A stretch of 32,618 nucleotides of DNA from Clostridia bacterium (GCA_017517745.1 JAFWYJ010000019.1:1-32618), one strand, 5' to 3'. Positions 16,588 to 24,341 are shown, counted from the stretch's first letter. The notes: generated from the letters alone by a model not told the origin. Numbers and translations are program-made.

Positions 16588-16616
16588 TTGCAATCGAAGC
16601 GGGATTGTGATATAAT
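16588..16616 (+). promoter_or_regulatory. Promoter of ddh
   Basis: TTGCAA (16588-16593), 17 bases, TATAAT (16611-16616), with an extended -10 (TGATATAAT). Both hexamers and the spacer length are identical to those of the alr promoter. Confidence 0.8.
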
Positions 16617-16675
16617 ATAGAACACGGCTTTTGCCGCCATAAAACAATTTTTCGCAAAAACCTTTTGGGGGAAGT

Positions 16676-17662
16676 ATGAGCATCAAAATCGGCATTTACG
16701 GATACGGAAATCTTGGAAAAGGCATCGAAAACGCCATTCGTCAGAACAGGGACATGGAATTGGTCGCCGTCTTTACGCGGCGAGATCCCGCCACCTTGAA
16801 GATCGCCACCGAGGGAGTCTCGGTCTGTCACGTCAGCGACGTCGAGAAATACGTCGGCAAGATCGACGTGATGATCCTCTGCGGCGGCAGTGCCACCGAT
16901 CTTCCGGTTCAGACGCCGATGCTTGCCAAGCAGTTTTGCGTGGTTGACAGCTTTGACACCCACGCGAGCATTCCCGCACATCTTGCCAAGGTCGACGCGG
17001 CTGCCAAGGAGGCGAACAAGACCGCGATGATCTCGGTTGGCTGGGATCCGGGCATGTTCTCGCTCAACCGTCTCTACGCGAGCGCGATTCTGCCCGACGG
17101 CGAGGACTATACCTTCTGGGGCAGGGGCGTCAGTCAGGGACACTCGGATGCCATTCGCCGCATTGAGGGCGTGGTCGACGCCAAGCAATATACCGTTCCC
17201 GTCGAGTCGGCGCTCACGGCGGTTCGAAACGGATCGGCTCCCGTGTTGAGCGCTCGCCAAAAGCATACGCGCGAGTGCTTCGTCGTTGCCGCCGAGGGCG
17301 CGGATTTGGCAAGGATCGAAAAGGAAATCAAGGAAATGCCCAACTATTTCGCCGATTACGATACCACGGTGCACTTCATCAGCCGCGAGGAGCTTCTCCG
17401 TGACCACGCGGGCATCCCGCACGGCGGCGTTGTGATCCGTTCGGGACGGACGGGCGCGGCGTTGGAAAACCGCCACGTCATCGAATATAAGCTCTCGCTC
17501 GATTCCAACCCCGAATTCACCGCCTCCGTCATCGTTGCCTTTGCGCGCGCGACGCATCGGATGTATGTCGAGGGCAACTACGGTTGCAAGACCGTGTTTG
17601 ATATTCCTCCCGTCTATCTCAGCCCGAAAACCTCCGAAGAGCTTGTCAAGGCGTTGCTTTGA
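16676..17662 (+). CDS. ddh: meso-Diaminopimelate D-dehydrogenase
   Basis: NADPH-dependent enzyme that converts tetrahydrodipicolinate plus ammonia directly to meso-diaminopimelate, the cross-linking amino acid of the wall and precursor of lysine. 328 residues, within two of the typical length. The Rossmann loop IYGYGNLGKG is at 7-16. Family signatures VVDSFDTHA, SVGWDPGMFSLNR, FWGRGVSQGHSDAIR and a substrate-contacting HTRECFV segment are all present. GGGGGAAG precedes the ATG. It has its own promoter upstream and a strong terminator downstream, so it is a single-gene transcript, facing away from alr. The direct pathway bypasses the succinylase or acetylase steps. Confidence 0.95.
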   Translation: MSIKIGIYGYGNLGKGIENAIRQNRDMELVAVFTRRDPATLKIATEGVSVCHVSDVEKYVGKIDVMILCGGSATDLPVQTPMLAKQFCVVDSFDTHASIPAHLAKVDAAAKEANKTAMISVGWDPGMFSLNRLYASAILPDGEDYTFWGRGVSQGHSDAIRRIEGVVDAKQYTVPVESALTAVRNGSAPVLSARQKHTRECFVVAAEGADLARIEKEIKEMPNYFADYDTTVHFISREELLRDHAGIPHGGVVIRSGRTGAALENRHVIEYKLSLDSNPEFTASVIVAFARATHRMYVEGNYGCKTVFDIPPVYLSPKTSEELVKALL

Positions 17663-17694
17663 GTCTCTGCGGAAGAATGAATCTCGCACAAACC

Positions 17695-17726
17695 AAGCCT
17701 CCCTTGTGTGGAAAGGGAGGCTTTTT
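17695..17726 (+). terminator. Terminator of ddh
   Basis: AAGCCTCCCTT, loop, AAAGGGAGGCTTTTT: a perfect stem with a T-run, 33 bases after the ddh stop. Confidence 0.9.
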
Positions 17727-17845
17727 GATCCTTCTGTTAATATGCACAAACTCAATTTTTGTGTACTTGATTTCAGTATATTTTCTGCATTGTATCTCAA
17801 AATCATCTTAAAATATCATTATATTAAGTCAATTTGGAGATTGTT

Positions 17846-18037
17846 ATGAGAAACAAAAACAACAAGCATCTCGGAATCGAGATCGATCCGGAGCTGCATT
17901 ACAAGCTGCATTATATTTCGAAATATTACGGCCGTTCGGCAAACGGTCAGATTCTTTACTTGATCAGACAAGAAATCAAAGCGTTTGAAATGGCAGAGGG
18001 GAAGATCGAATTTCCCGCGAAAACAGAGGAAGTCTGA
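17846..18037 (+). CDS. Small ribbon-helix-helix (Arc-like) DNA-binding protein
   Basis: 63 residues from ATG 17846, which has GGAG seven bases upstream; a TTG four codons earlier is in frame but has no ribosome binding site. The sequence KHLGIEIDPELHYKLHYISK followed by YYGRSANGQILYLIRQEIKA fits the pattern of one strand and two helices of Arc/MetJ-type proteins, which act as dimers or higher oligomers on DNA. It could be an antitoxin-type autoregulator or a stand-alone regulator. The next gene, 90 bases downstream on the same strand and before the next terminator, is the only candidate partner. Confidence 0.75.
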   Translation: MRNKNNKHLGIEIDPELHYKLHYISKYYGRSANGQILYLIRQEIKAFEMAEGKIEFPAKTEEV

Positions 18038-18127
18038 TCGTTCTTTCGAGCCGGACGGGTGCTTGTGTTTTTTGCCAAGTGCCCGCGGCTTTTTGCCGAT
18101 CTTTTGACAAAAAAGGAGATTGTCACG

Positions 18128-19060
18128 TTGTTATACGAATCCCACGGAATGCAAAATTATTTGCCCGAAAAACGTCATCTTGAGGGCAAGCAGAACCGTT
18201 CTTCGCGTGTCCTGCGTGAGCGGATTGCCGTTTTCTCCGCCGGGGCGGATTCCCGTTTGATGGCTTCATACGGGTTGAACGCCTCCGCGGGGCAGACGTT
18301 GTTTCAAGTCTTTGATTTCGAGCGCGAAGAGCGTGATTTTTTGGAATCGTCACTCAAGAGCCGCCGCCGTGTGCTGGCAGCGTGTGCGGAAGGGAGCCTC
18401 TTGGTGTTCGGTGATTGGATGGCGGACACGGGGCTGCTTTTGGTCTTGCATCTGCCCGAGCCAAAGTCTCTTTTGGCGCGTGTTTTTGCCCTCATGGGAC
18501 GTGGCGAGATCGCAGTCTCTCCCGGGGAGGAACCGCCGCACGCGAAAGGCTTTGCTCCCGATGACGCGATCGAGCATCTGGCGGAGCTGTTTTATTATCT
18601 GGACCGCATTTTCTCGCCCTCCGCAGAGATCGGACTTCCCACCCGAGCGGCTTTGATCGCCGAGCTGATCGGCTGTCGCATTGACCGTGACGCCCTTCCC
18701 GCCGCGATCTCCGAATTGCCGTCGGAGAATCAAGGGGGGTTGACCGCATTTTTGTTTTGTGCGCTGCTGACGTTGCGAAACGAGAACGTGTCACTCGCCT
18801 CTGTCGGCAATCTTCGATGCTCGCTTTCCTATACCGAAGGAAGCATCGGAAAGAAGGAGACGGCAACGTCGGAGAAAAACGAAGCCTTTGCATGGACAAG
18901 GCATCCCGGTTTTGCGCCGTTTGAGATTTTGATTGAAGGCAACACGGTCTCCGTGCGCGCCGATGCAAGGTCGCACGAGGTTGTGGGGAGATTTCATGCC
19001 GAGACTTCCACAAGGATTCTGGAACTTTCGATCTCGCTGGATTGGCAATCCGCATCCTGA
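18128..19060 (+). CDS. Unrecognised 310-residue protein
   Basis: I start it at TTG 18128, nine bases after AAGGAG; a GTG at 18059 and an ATG at 18149 are in frame but lack a site. It has no signal peptide or transmembrane segment. The N-terminal half (residues about 20-140) has an alternating hydrophobic pattern like a sensory alpha/beta fold (LLVFGDWMADTGLLLVLHLP). A helical middle follows (DAIEHLAELFYYLDRIFS). The C-terminal part (VSLASVGNLRCSLSYTEG, FEILIEGNTVSVRADA) is beta rich. I recognise no family or catalytic motif. It shares a terminator-bounded unit with the ribbon-helix-helix gene. Confidence 0.7.
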   Translation: MLYESHGMQNYLPEKRHLEGKQNRSSRVLRERIAVFSAGADSRLMASYGLNASAGQTLFQVFDFEREERDFLESSLKSRRRVLAACAEGSLLVFGDWMADTGLLLVLHLPEPKSLLARVFALMGRGEIAVSPGEEPPHAKGFAPDDAIEHLAELFYYLDRIFSPSAEIGLPTRAALIAELIGCRIDRDALPAAISELPSENQGGLTAFLFCALLTLRNENVSLASVGNLRCSLSYTEGSIGKKETATSEKNEAFAWTRHPGFAPFEILIEGNTVSVRADARSHEVVGRFHAETSTRILELSISLDWQSAS

Positions 19061-19068
19061 AAAATCAA

Positions 19069-19115
19069 CGCCCCTCCAAAAGTTAGCAAGAGCTAACAAG
19101 CGGAGGGGCGTTTTT
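19069..19115 (+). terminator. Terminator with nested GTTAGC stem
   Basis: CGCCCCTCC (19069-19077) pairs with GGAGGGGCG (19102-19110) and is followed by TTTTT. Inside it is a second perfect stem, GTTAGC (19082-19087), AAGA, GCTAAC (19092-19097). Confidence 0.85.
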
Positions 19116-19125
19116 CTTGGTTTGT

Positions 19126-19143
19126 GGTTAGCGACGGCTAACC
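19126..19143. other. GGTTAGC-N4-GCTAACC hairpin
   Basis: A perfect 7-base stem with loop GACG, nine bases beyond the stop of the minus-strand AraC gene. No T-run follows on either strand, so on its own it is a weak terminator. Confidence 0.5.
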
Positions 19144-19151
19144 GCCGAAAC

Positions 19152-19997
19152 TCAACCGTCTTTTTGCGAGAGCGGGGATGGTTCGTCCTTGCCGATGCTG
19201 TGGAGTTGACGGAAGACGCGGGGACTGATGCCGTGCGCTTGCACGAATTTGCGCGAGAAATAGAATTGATCACAAAAGCCGAGACGCTCACCGACCTCCT
19301 TGACCGACAACGCACGCTCGAGCAGCAAGATCTCGGCGCGCGCCATCAGACAAGTGTCGATATATTTTCCGATCGATTTATCCAGATCCGCCTTGAACGC
19401 CTTTTGCAATGCCGCCCTGGAGACGAACAAAGCATCCGCAATCTCCCCGATGCAAAGGTCGGCGCGCAAATGCGCCTCAATATAGGCAAGAGCCGCGCGG
19501 GTAACATCCCCAAATTGCTTGATCTCCGTGCGCTCGGGCATCGCCTGTGCAAGTGCGCGCTCCAGCACACCGTAAAGCAACAGCTTCAGCTCCAGCACCG
19601 ACCGAAGATCTCGCCGATCGCAAAGCTGCATCATACGCGCCGAAAGCCCCTCGTCATCCTCCAGCACCAAACAGGAGCCGATTCCCCCAAAGGCGTCGCT
19701 TCCGTCGGGATGCGTCAGATTCAAATGCACAAAGACCTTGTTGAGAGATTTGGGGCAGGAGCAGGAGAAATCAAGCCCCGACGGAACGACGTAGATCTTT
19801 CCCGGCGTCAGCTCGACCGTGCGATCTCCAAACGTCAAAAATCCCTTGCCCTCCAAAGGGAAATAGATTCTCGTAAAGGCGGCGCGCAGATGGCGGAAGT
19901 TCCAGCCTTGATCCAAAAATCCATGGCTGATCTCGACAAGCTCCATTCGGATTTGTCTTTCTAAATAAAGCAATTCTTCCTTTACCAAAACCTTCAT
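19152..19997 (-). CDS. AraC-family transcriptional regulator
   Basis: 281 residues. The N-terminal cupin-type sensor (FRHLRAAFTRIYFPLEGKG, VELTPGKIYVVPSGLDFSC) spans about residues 30-110. The C-terminal double helix-turn-helix spans about 170-270 (IGEIADALFVSRAALQKAF, VKEVGERLGFCDQFYFSRKF). ATG 19997 has GGAG about ten bases upstream. It is divergent from the metallo-beta-lactamase-fold gene and the fucosidase group, so control of those genes by a sugar signal is a reasonable inference. It has a consensus promoter at 20048-20076. Confidence 0.9.
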   Translation of the reverse strand: MKVLVKEELLYLERQIRMELVEISHGFLDQGWNFRHLRAAFTRIYFPLEGKGFLTFGDRTVELTPGKIYVVPSGLDFSCSCPKSLNKVFVHLNLTHPDGSDAFGGIGSCLVLEDDEGLSARMMQLCDRRDLRSVLELKLLLYGVLERALAQAMPERTEIKQFGDVTRAALAYIEAHLRADLCIGEIADALFVSRAALQKAFKADLDKSIGKYIDTCLMARAEILLLERALSVKEVGERLGFCDQFYFSRKFVQAHGISPRVFRQLHSIGKDEPSPLSQKDG

Positions 19998-20047
19998 CGT
20001 TACAAATCTCCATATTTTACAGATAAAAATGCATGGACTTTGGTTCT

Positions 20048-20076
20048 ATTATATGCTAAAATGACCTTGTTGTCAA
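20048..20076 (-). promoter_or_regulatory. Promoter of the AraC regulator gene
   Basis: On the minus strand, perfect TTGACA (20071-20076), 17 bases, perfect TATAAT (20048-20053). No equally clear plus-strand promoter is visible for the divergent gene, as would fit activator-dependent expression. Confidence 0.8.
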
Positions 20077-20108
20077 GTCCTTGAAAAAAAGAAAAGGAGG
20101 CATCCGAA

Positions 20109-20912
20109 ATGCCAAAATATGCAGAGCTTCACGTTCTGACCGAATACACGCCCTTCAACATGGGCTTTGTCATCATCACGAAACATGACCGCGCCATCGT
20201 CATTGACGGCGGAACGGGAGGAGAATTGCACAACGTCATCGCGCACGTCGGCGAGCGTCCGATCGCCGCATGGATCATCACGCATCCGCACGGAGACCAT
20301 CTCGGCGCACTGCTCTACGGCATGCAACGGGAAAAACCGATCATGCGACAGATCGAGCGCTTCATTTGCAATTTCCACACACCCGCCTTCCTGCGCGCCT
20401 GCGGCGGTGATGAGGCAGCGAACGTCGAAGCCTTCGAAAGCTACGCCGAGACGCACGGGATTCCCGTTGACCGTCCCGTATGCGGTGACCGTTGGGAGAT
20501 CGACGGACTCAAGTTCGAATGTCTGTTTTCCAAAAGTGAAAAATACACCGAAAACTACGTCAACGACAGTTCCATGGTCTTTCGCATCACGGGAGAAAAG
20601 AGAACCGTTCTCTTCCTCGGCGATCTCGGACCCGCGGCGGGAGAGGAATTGCTCGCAACGCAAGGGAACAATCTGCGCTCCGACGTCGTGCAAATGGCGC
20701 ATCACGGGCATATGTGCGTGCGCAAAAACGTATATGAAGCCATCGCGCCCAAGATCTGCATCTGGTGTTGTGCCTCCTGGCTCTACAACGAGAGAGACGT
20801 GGAGTTCTCGAAGGATATGTACGGTGTGGGAACCACGCGCCGCTGGATGCGCGAGATCGGCGAGCAGACTCACATCGTGACCAAGGACGGCGATCAGATC
20901 CTCGAGATCTGA
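20109..20912 (+). CDS. Metallo-beta-lactamase-fold hydrolase
   Basis: 267 residues, ATG behind AAAAGGAGG. The metal-binding motif THPHGDHLG supplies His59, His61, Asp63 and His64; a later FLGDLG gives the bridging Asp and MAHHGH a further His. The layout resembles the ComEC-like and Zn-phosphodiesterase branches of the superfamily (DGG near residue 33, then HxHxDH). There is no signal peptide, so it is cytoplasmic. Substrate is unknown. It is followed by a terminator and then the fucosidase gene, and is divergent from an AraC regulator. Confidence 0.85.
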   Translation: MPKYAELHVLTEYTPFNMGFVIITKHDRAIVIDGGTGGELHNVIAHVGERPIAAWIITHPHGDHLGALLYGMQREKPIMRQIERFICNFHTPAFLRACGGDEAANVEAFESYAETHGIPVDRPVCGDRWEIDGLKFECLFSKSEKYTENYVNDSSMVFRITGEKRTVLFLGDLGPAAGEELLATQGNNLRSDVVQMAHHGHMCVRKNVYEAIAPKICIWCCASWLYNERDVEFSKDMYGVGTTRRWMREIGEQTHIVTKDGDQILEI

Positions 20913-20918
20913 TTTCAT

Positions 20919-20951
20919 AAGCGGTTAGCGACAACTAACCGCTTGCTTTTT
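20919..20951 (+). terminator. Terminator containing GGTTAG...CTAACC
   Basis: AAGCGGTTAG (20919-20928), loop CGACAA, CTAACCGCTT (20935-20944), then GCTTTTT. A 10-base perfect stem directly after the metallo-beta-lactamase gene. The tail TTGCTTTTTAC is also found after the 3515 copy. Confidence 0.8.
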
Positions 20952-20995
20952 ACAAAAAGACAAAGCAAAAAAGGGAAAGATAAAGGAGAACCGCT

Positions 20996-22318
20996 ATGAG
21001 CACTTACGTACGCAAAAAGACTCCCGGAGACACCTCGTGGTTTGTCCGCGACCGATTCGGAATGTTCATTCATTTCGGGCTTTATTCTCTGCCCGCGCGC
21101 CACGAATGGATCAAAACGCGCGAATATATCTCCGAGGAAAAATACCAATCCTATTTCAACCACTTCAATCCCGATCTGCTCGATGCCCGCGAGTGGGCGA
21201 GAAAGGCAAAGGCGGCGGGCATGAAATACGCCATTCTGACCACCAAGCACCACGAGGGATTCTGCCTGTTTGACACGAAATATACCGATTACAACGTCAT
21301 GAACACGCCCTACGGCAAGGATATTGTCAGAGAATACGTCGACGCGTTCCGTGCCGAGGGGCTCAAGATCGGCTTCTACTATTCTTTGATCGATTGGCAT
21401 CATCCCGATTTTCCGATCGACAAGGCGCATCCGCGCCGCAAGGATGCGAACGCCGCCGAGCTCGACCGCGGAAGAGACATGAAGAAATACGCGCAGTATA
21501 TGCGAGATCAGGTCACCGAGCTTCTGACCAATTACGGCAAAATTGATATCCTTTATTTTGATTTTTCATATCCGGCACACCCCGACGCGCCCGCGTGGAT
21601 GCAGTTTGGCGGTGCCAAGGGCAAGGAGCAGTGGGAATCCGAGAAGCTGATCGCGCTCATCCGCTCGTTGGCACCCGACATCATCCTCAACGACCGCGCG
21701 CAGATCCCGCAGGACATCTGCACGCCAGAGCAGGAGATTTCGCCCAAAATGATGAATTTGGTCGACAAGGAAACGGGAGAGGCTCTGACCTGGGAGGCGT
21801 GTCACACCTTCTCGGGCTCGTGGGGCTACAACCGCGACGAGACCTCCTGGAAAACGCCCAAAACCCTGATCGATCTATTGGTGCGCACCGTGGCGAGCGG
21901 CGGCAACATGATCATGAACGTCGGTCCGACCTCACGCGGTGACTTCGATGATCGTGCCGACGAAGCCTTGCAGGTCTATGCAAAATGGATGAAGCGCAAC
22001 AGCCGCTCGATCTACGGCTGTGACAGGGCGGATCCCGAATTCGGAGTCAGCGATGGCGCGTATCTGACGCAAAGCGCGGATGGAAAAAGACTTTACGTCC
22101 ATCTGCTCGACTGTCCGCACGCGTCGGTCAAGCTGACGGGCTTGGACGGAAAGATCGACTACGCGCAGCTGCTATCGGACGGAAGCGAGCTGACGTGGAA
22201 GGAAAACCTCTCCTATTACGATTCCGCGGGAAATTATCTCGGCACTTATCTGACCGTGAATCTGCCGGGCACGGTGTTCAAAATGCTCGACCCCGTGATC
22301 GAAATTTTCTTGAAATGA
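20996..22318 (+). CDS. Alpha-L-fucosidase, glycoside hydrolase family 29
   Basis: Retaining exo-glycosidase that removes alpha-linked L-fucose from oligosaccharides such as mucin or milk glycans. 440 residues from ATG behind AAGGAG. GH29 landmarks are FGMFIHFGLYS at 21-31, TTKHHEGFCLFD at 82-93, and GKIDILYFDF where Asp189 is the expected nucleophile. NMIMNVGPTSRG follows, then a C-terminal beta-sandwich segment. There is no signal peptide, so it should act in the cytoplasm on imported oligosaccharides. No transporter gene lies nearby. It heads a close group with ROK kinase and SIS isomerase genes. Confidence 0.93.
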   Translation: MSTYVRKKTPGDTSWFVRDRFGMFIHFGLYSLPARHEWIKTREYISEEKYQSYFNHFNPDLLDAREWARKAKAAGMKYAILTTKHHEGFCLFDTKYTDYNVMNTPYGKDIVREYVDAFRAEGLKIGFYYSLIDWHHPDFPIDKAHPRRKDANAAELDRGRDMKKYAQYMRDQVTELLTNYGKIDILYFDFSYPAHPDAPAWMQFGGAKGKEQWESEKLIALIRSLAPDIILNDRAQIPQDICTPEQEISPKMMNLVDKETGEALTWEACHTFSGSWGYNRDETSWKTPKTLIDLLVRTVASGGNMIMNVGPTSRGDFDDRADEALQVYAKWMKRNSRSIYGCDRADPEFGVSDGAYLTQSADGKRLYVHLLDCPHASVKLTGLDGKIDYAQLLSDGSELTWKENLSYYDSAGNYLGTYLTVNLPGTVFKMLDPVIEIFLK

Positions 22319-22350
22319 TCCCCAAAATCCTTGCAAAAAGGAGTACGAGC

Positions 22351-23271
22351 ATGAAAATCGGCGTTGACATCGGCGGAACGAAATGCGCGGTGATCCTTGG
22401 CGACGAATCAGGCATTTACAACAAAATCAAATTGGAAACGAAGAGCTGTCGGGAGACGCTGGACGAGATCGTGCGCGCCATCAAGGAGATCGGCGCGGGC
22501 GACGCCATCGGCATCAGCTGCGGAGGTCCCTTGGATTCCGAAAAGGGCTTGATCCTCTCTCCCCCCAACCTGCCCGATTGGAATCGCGTACCGATTACCA
22601 AGATCCTTTCCGAAAAATTCGGTGTTCCCGCCTATCTTTGCAACGATGCAAACGCCTGCGCGCTTGCCGAGTGGAAATACGGCGCGGGGCGCGGAACGAA
22701 AAACATGATCTTTCTGACCTTTGGAACCGGTCTCGGTGCTGGGCTGATCCTCGACGGAAGGCTGTTTGAGGGGACGAACGGAAACGCGGGCGAGGTCGGG
22801 CATATCCGTCTTTGCGAGCACGGACCGGTCGGCTACGGCAAAAAAGGCTCTTTCGAGGGCTTTTGCAGCGGAAACGGTCTGGCGCAGCTTGGAAGGATGC
22901 TGGCGCTCGAGCAGTTGCAGAGCGGAAAAACGTTGCCCTACTGCCAAAGTGCCGCCGCGCTTGACGGGATCAACGCGAAAATATTGGCGGAGTATGCGAC
23001 GAGAGGCGAGCCGATCGCAACAGAGGCTTACCGCATCTGCGGTGAGATGTTGGGGAAGGGGCTTGCCGTTCTGGTGGATCTCCTCAATCCCGAGGCGATC
23101 GTGATCGGAAGCGTTTTTCAGCGGGCAGAGCATCTGCTGCGCGCGCCGATGGAGGAAGTATTGGAGCGTGAGGCGCTAAGCTTTTCGCGCGAGGTCTGCC
23201 GTGTTTTGCCCGCCGAGTTGGGCGACAGCATCGGTGATTATGCCGCGTTGGCGGTCGCGTTTGGAAGATGA
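22351..23271 (+). CDS. ROK-family sugar kinase lacking the zinc cysteines
   Basis: 306 residues from ATG 22351 with AAAAGGAG at good spacing, 32 bases after the fucosidase stop. The phosphate loop VDIGGTK is at 5-11, the catalytic Asp is in NDANA (Asp99), and a second loop GTGLGAG lies near 125-131. The usual ROK zinc signature CxCGxxGCxE reads VGYGKKGSFE at 160-169; all three cysteines are replaced (Val160, Tyr162, Ser167), although His151 of the GH motif stays. A group of Clostridia ROK proteins shares this look. It probably phosphorylates a sugar released or modified by its neighbours. It has no DNA-binding domain, so it is a kinase rather than a ROK repressor. Confidence 0.9.
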   Translation: MKIGVDIGGTKCAVILGDESGIYNKIKLETKSCRETLDEIVRAIKEIGAGDAIGISCGGPLDSEKGLILSPPNLPDWNRVPITKILSEKFGVPAYLCNDANACALAEWKYGAGRGTKNMIFLTFGTGLGAGLILDGRLFEGTNGNAGEVGHIRLCEHGPVGYGKKGSFEGFCSGNGLAQLGRMLALEQLQSGKTLPYCQSAAALDGINAKILAEYATRGEPIATEAYRICGEMLGKGLAVLVDLLNPEAIVIGSVFQRAEHLLRAPMEEVLEREALSFSREVCRVLPAELGDSIGDYAALAVAFGR

Positions 23272-23334
23272 TTTTTGGGAGTTTTGTGCGGAGGGAAATT
23301 CCTCTGCAAACAAATACAGGCATGAGGTGCATTT

Positions 23335-23961
23335 ATGACGATGGAAGGACTGATCGCGCGGTATCCCGCGCTGGAGAGTTGTAAAAACGAGATCGGGCGC
23401 GCGGCGGAGGCAATGCTTTCTGCCTATCGGTCCGGCGGTAAAATTTTGGTTTGCGGCAACGGCGGCTCCTGTGCCGATGCCGACCACATCGTGGGCGAGC
23501 TGATGAAGGGCTTTTTGCAAAAAAGATGCATGACGGATGCGCAAAAGGAGCGTTTTCGGGCGGCACTCGAAGACAAAGCCGAGCCGCTCGTCGAGCAGCT
23601 TCAGAGAGGGATTCCCGCCATCTCGCTCCCGGCGCAGAGCGCGGTGCTTTCGGCGTTTGCGAACGACGTGGACGCGGAGCTTGTGTATGCGCAAATGGTG
23701 TTTGGATATGCCAAAGAGGGAGATCTTTTTCTCGGGCTTTCGACCTCGGGCAACGCGGGGAACGTGGTTGCGGCGGCAAGGGTGGCAAAGGCGATGGGGC
23801 TTCGCACCCTCGCATTGACGGGCGAGCGTGAGAGCGCACTCTCGGAGATCTGCGACGTCACCGTCCGCGTTCCCGAGTGTGAAACCTTTCGGGTGCAGGA
23901 GCTGCATCTGCCTGTCTATCACTATCTCTGCGCGTGGGTGGAGGAGTCGCTGTTCGGATAA
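23335..23961 (+). CDS. SIS-domain phosphosugar isomerase (GmhA-like)
   Basis: 208 residues, ATG behind GAGGTG. The SIS core has ILVCGNGGSCADADHIVGE at 37-55 and LFLGLSTSGNAGNVVAA near 130-147, the two phosphosugar-binding loops, with a C-terminal ELHLPVYHYLCAWVE helix. The closest named relatives are sedoheptulose-7-phosphate isomerases, but in this setting with a ROK kinase and a fucosidase, another phosphorylated sugar may be its substrate. It is last in the group, with a perfect hairpin 16 bases after its stop. Confidence 0.88.
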   Translation: MTMEGLIARYPALESCKNEIGRAAEAMLSAYRSGGKILVCGNGGSCADADHIVGELMKGFLQKRCMTDAQKERFRAALEDKAEPLVEQLQRGIPAISLPAQSAVLSAFANDVDAELVYAQMVFGYAKEGDLFLGLSTSGNAGNVVAAARVAKAMGLRTLALTGERESALSEICDVTVRVPECETFRVQELHLPVYHYLCAWVEESLFG

Positions 23962-23977
23962 AAATCAATGCATCTGC

Positions 23978-24008
23978 AAAGGGGGAGTTTTCGAAAAACT
24001 CCCCCTTT
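23978..24008 (+). terminator. Terminator of the SIS gene
   Basis: AAAGGGGGAGTTTT pairs perfectly with AAAACTCCCCCTTT around a very short loop. It is nearly symmetrical and could act on either strand. Confidence 0.75.
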
Positions 24009-24022
24009 AAAACACGTTCCGA

Positions 24023-24127
24023 CTTTCCACAGGGGCAAGTTTCAAAAAACGCGGAAAAACGGCAGAACAATCGGGTTTTTCACAGTTTCCACAGGTTTTT
24101 TCACAGGCTTGTGGAAGATGTGAAAAG
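24023..24127. other. Cluster of six DnaA-box-like words (candidate origin element)
   Basis: CTTTCCACA (24023-24031), TTTTTCACA (24076-24084), GTTTCCACA (24085-24093) and TTTTTCACA (24097-24105) on the plus strand, and TGTGGAAGA (24110-24118) and TGTGAAAAG (24119-24127) on the minus. Against TTATNCACA each has one or two mismatches, always including T for A at position 3. It lies in the 380-base gap between the SIS gene and the membrane protein gene. That gap also holds two hairpins and a promoter. Confidence 0.4.
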
Positions 24128-24201
24128 TCGGTGAAAAAGGTGCGTTTTTCTTCTGTTTTGTCCGAATTTGCCGCGAATCTTTGCCGAAAGCCGCGAAAGA
24201 T

Positions 24202-24233
24202 GCAAAAAAGTCCACGAACCGTGGACTTTTTGC
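24202..24233. terminator. Bidirectional terminator
   Basis: GCAAAAAAGTCCACG, loop AAC, CGTGGACTTTTTGC. Runs of A on the left and T on the right let it work in both directions. Confidence 0.8.
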
Positions 24234-24267
24234 AACCTGCGGTTGAGTCGGATTCATGAAAAGGTTA

Positions 24268-24296
24268 TTGACTTCTTATCGTATTTATGATATACT
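24268..24296 (+). promoter_or_regulatory. Promoter of the membrane-anchored protein
   Basis: TTGACT (24268-24273), 17 bases, TATACT (24291-24296), 46 bases before the start codon. Confidence 0.75.
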
Positions 24297-24341
24297 GTTG
24301 ATACCGCAATTTGGCAATTCTGTGAAAAAAGGAGAATGATT

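Noticed and set aside
16043-17806. A 587-codon minus-strand frame opposite ddh
   Set aside because: Antisense shadow of ddh and the small lipoprotein, with no start site signal.
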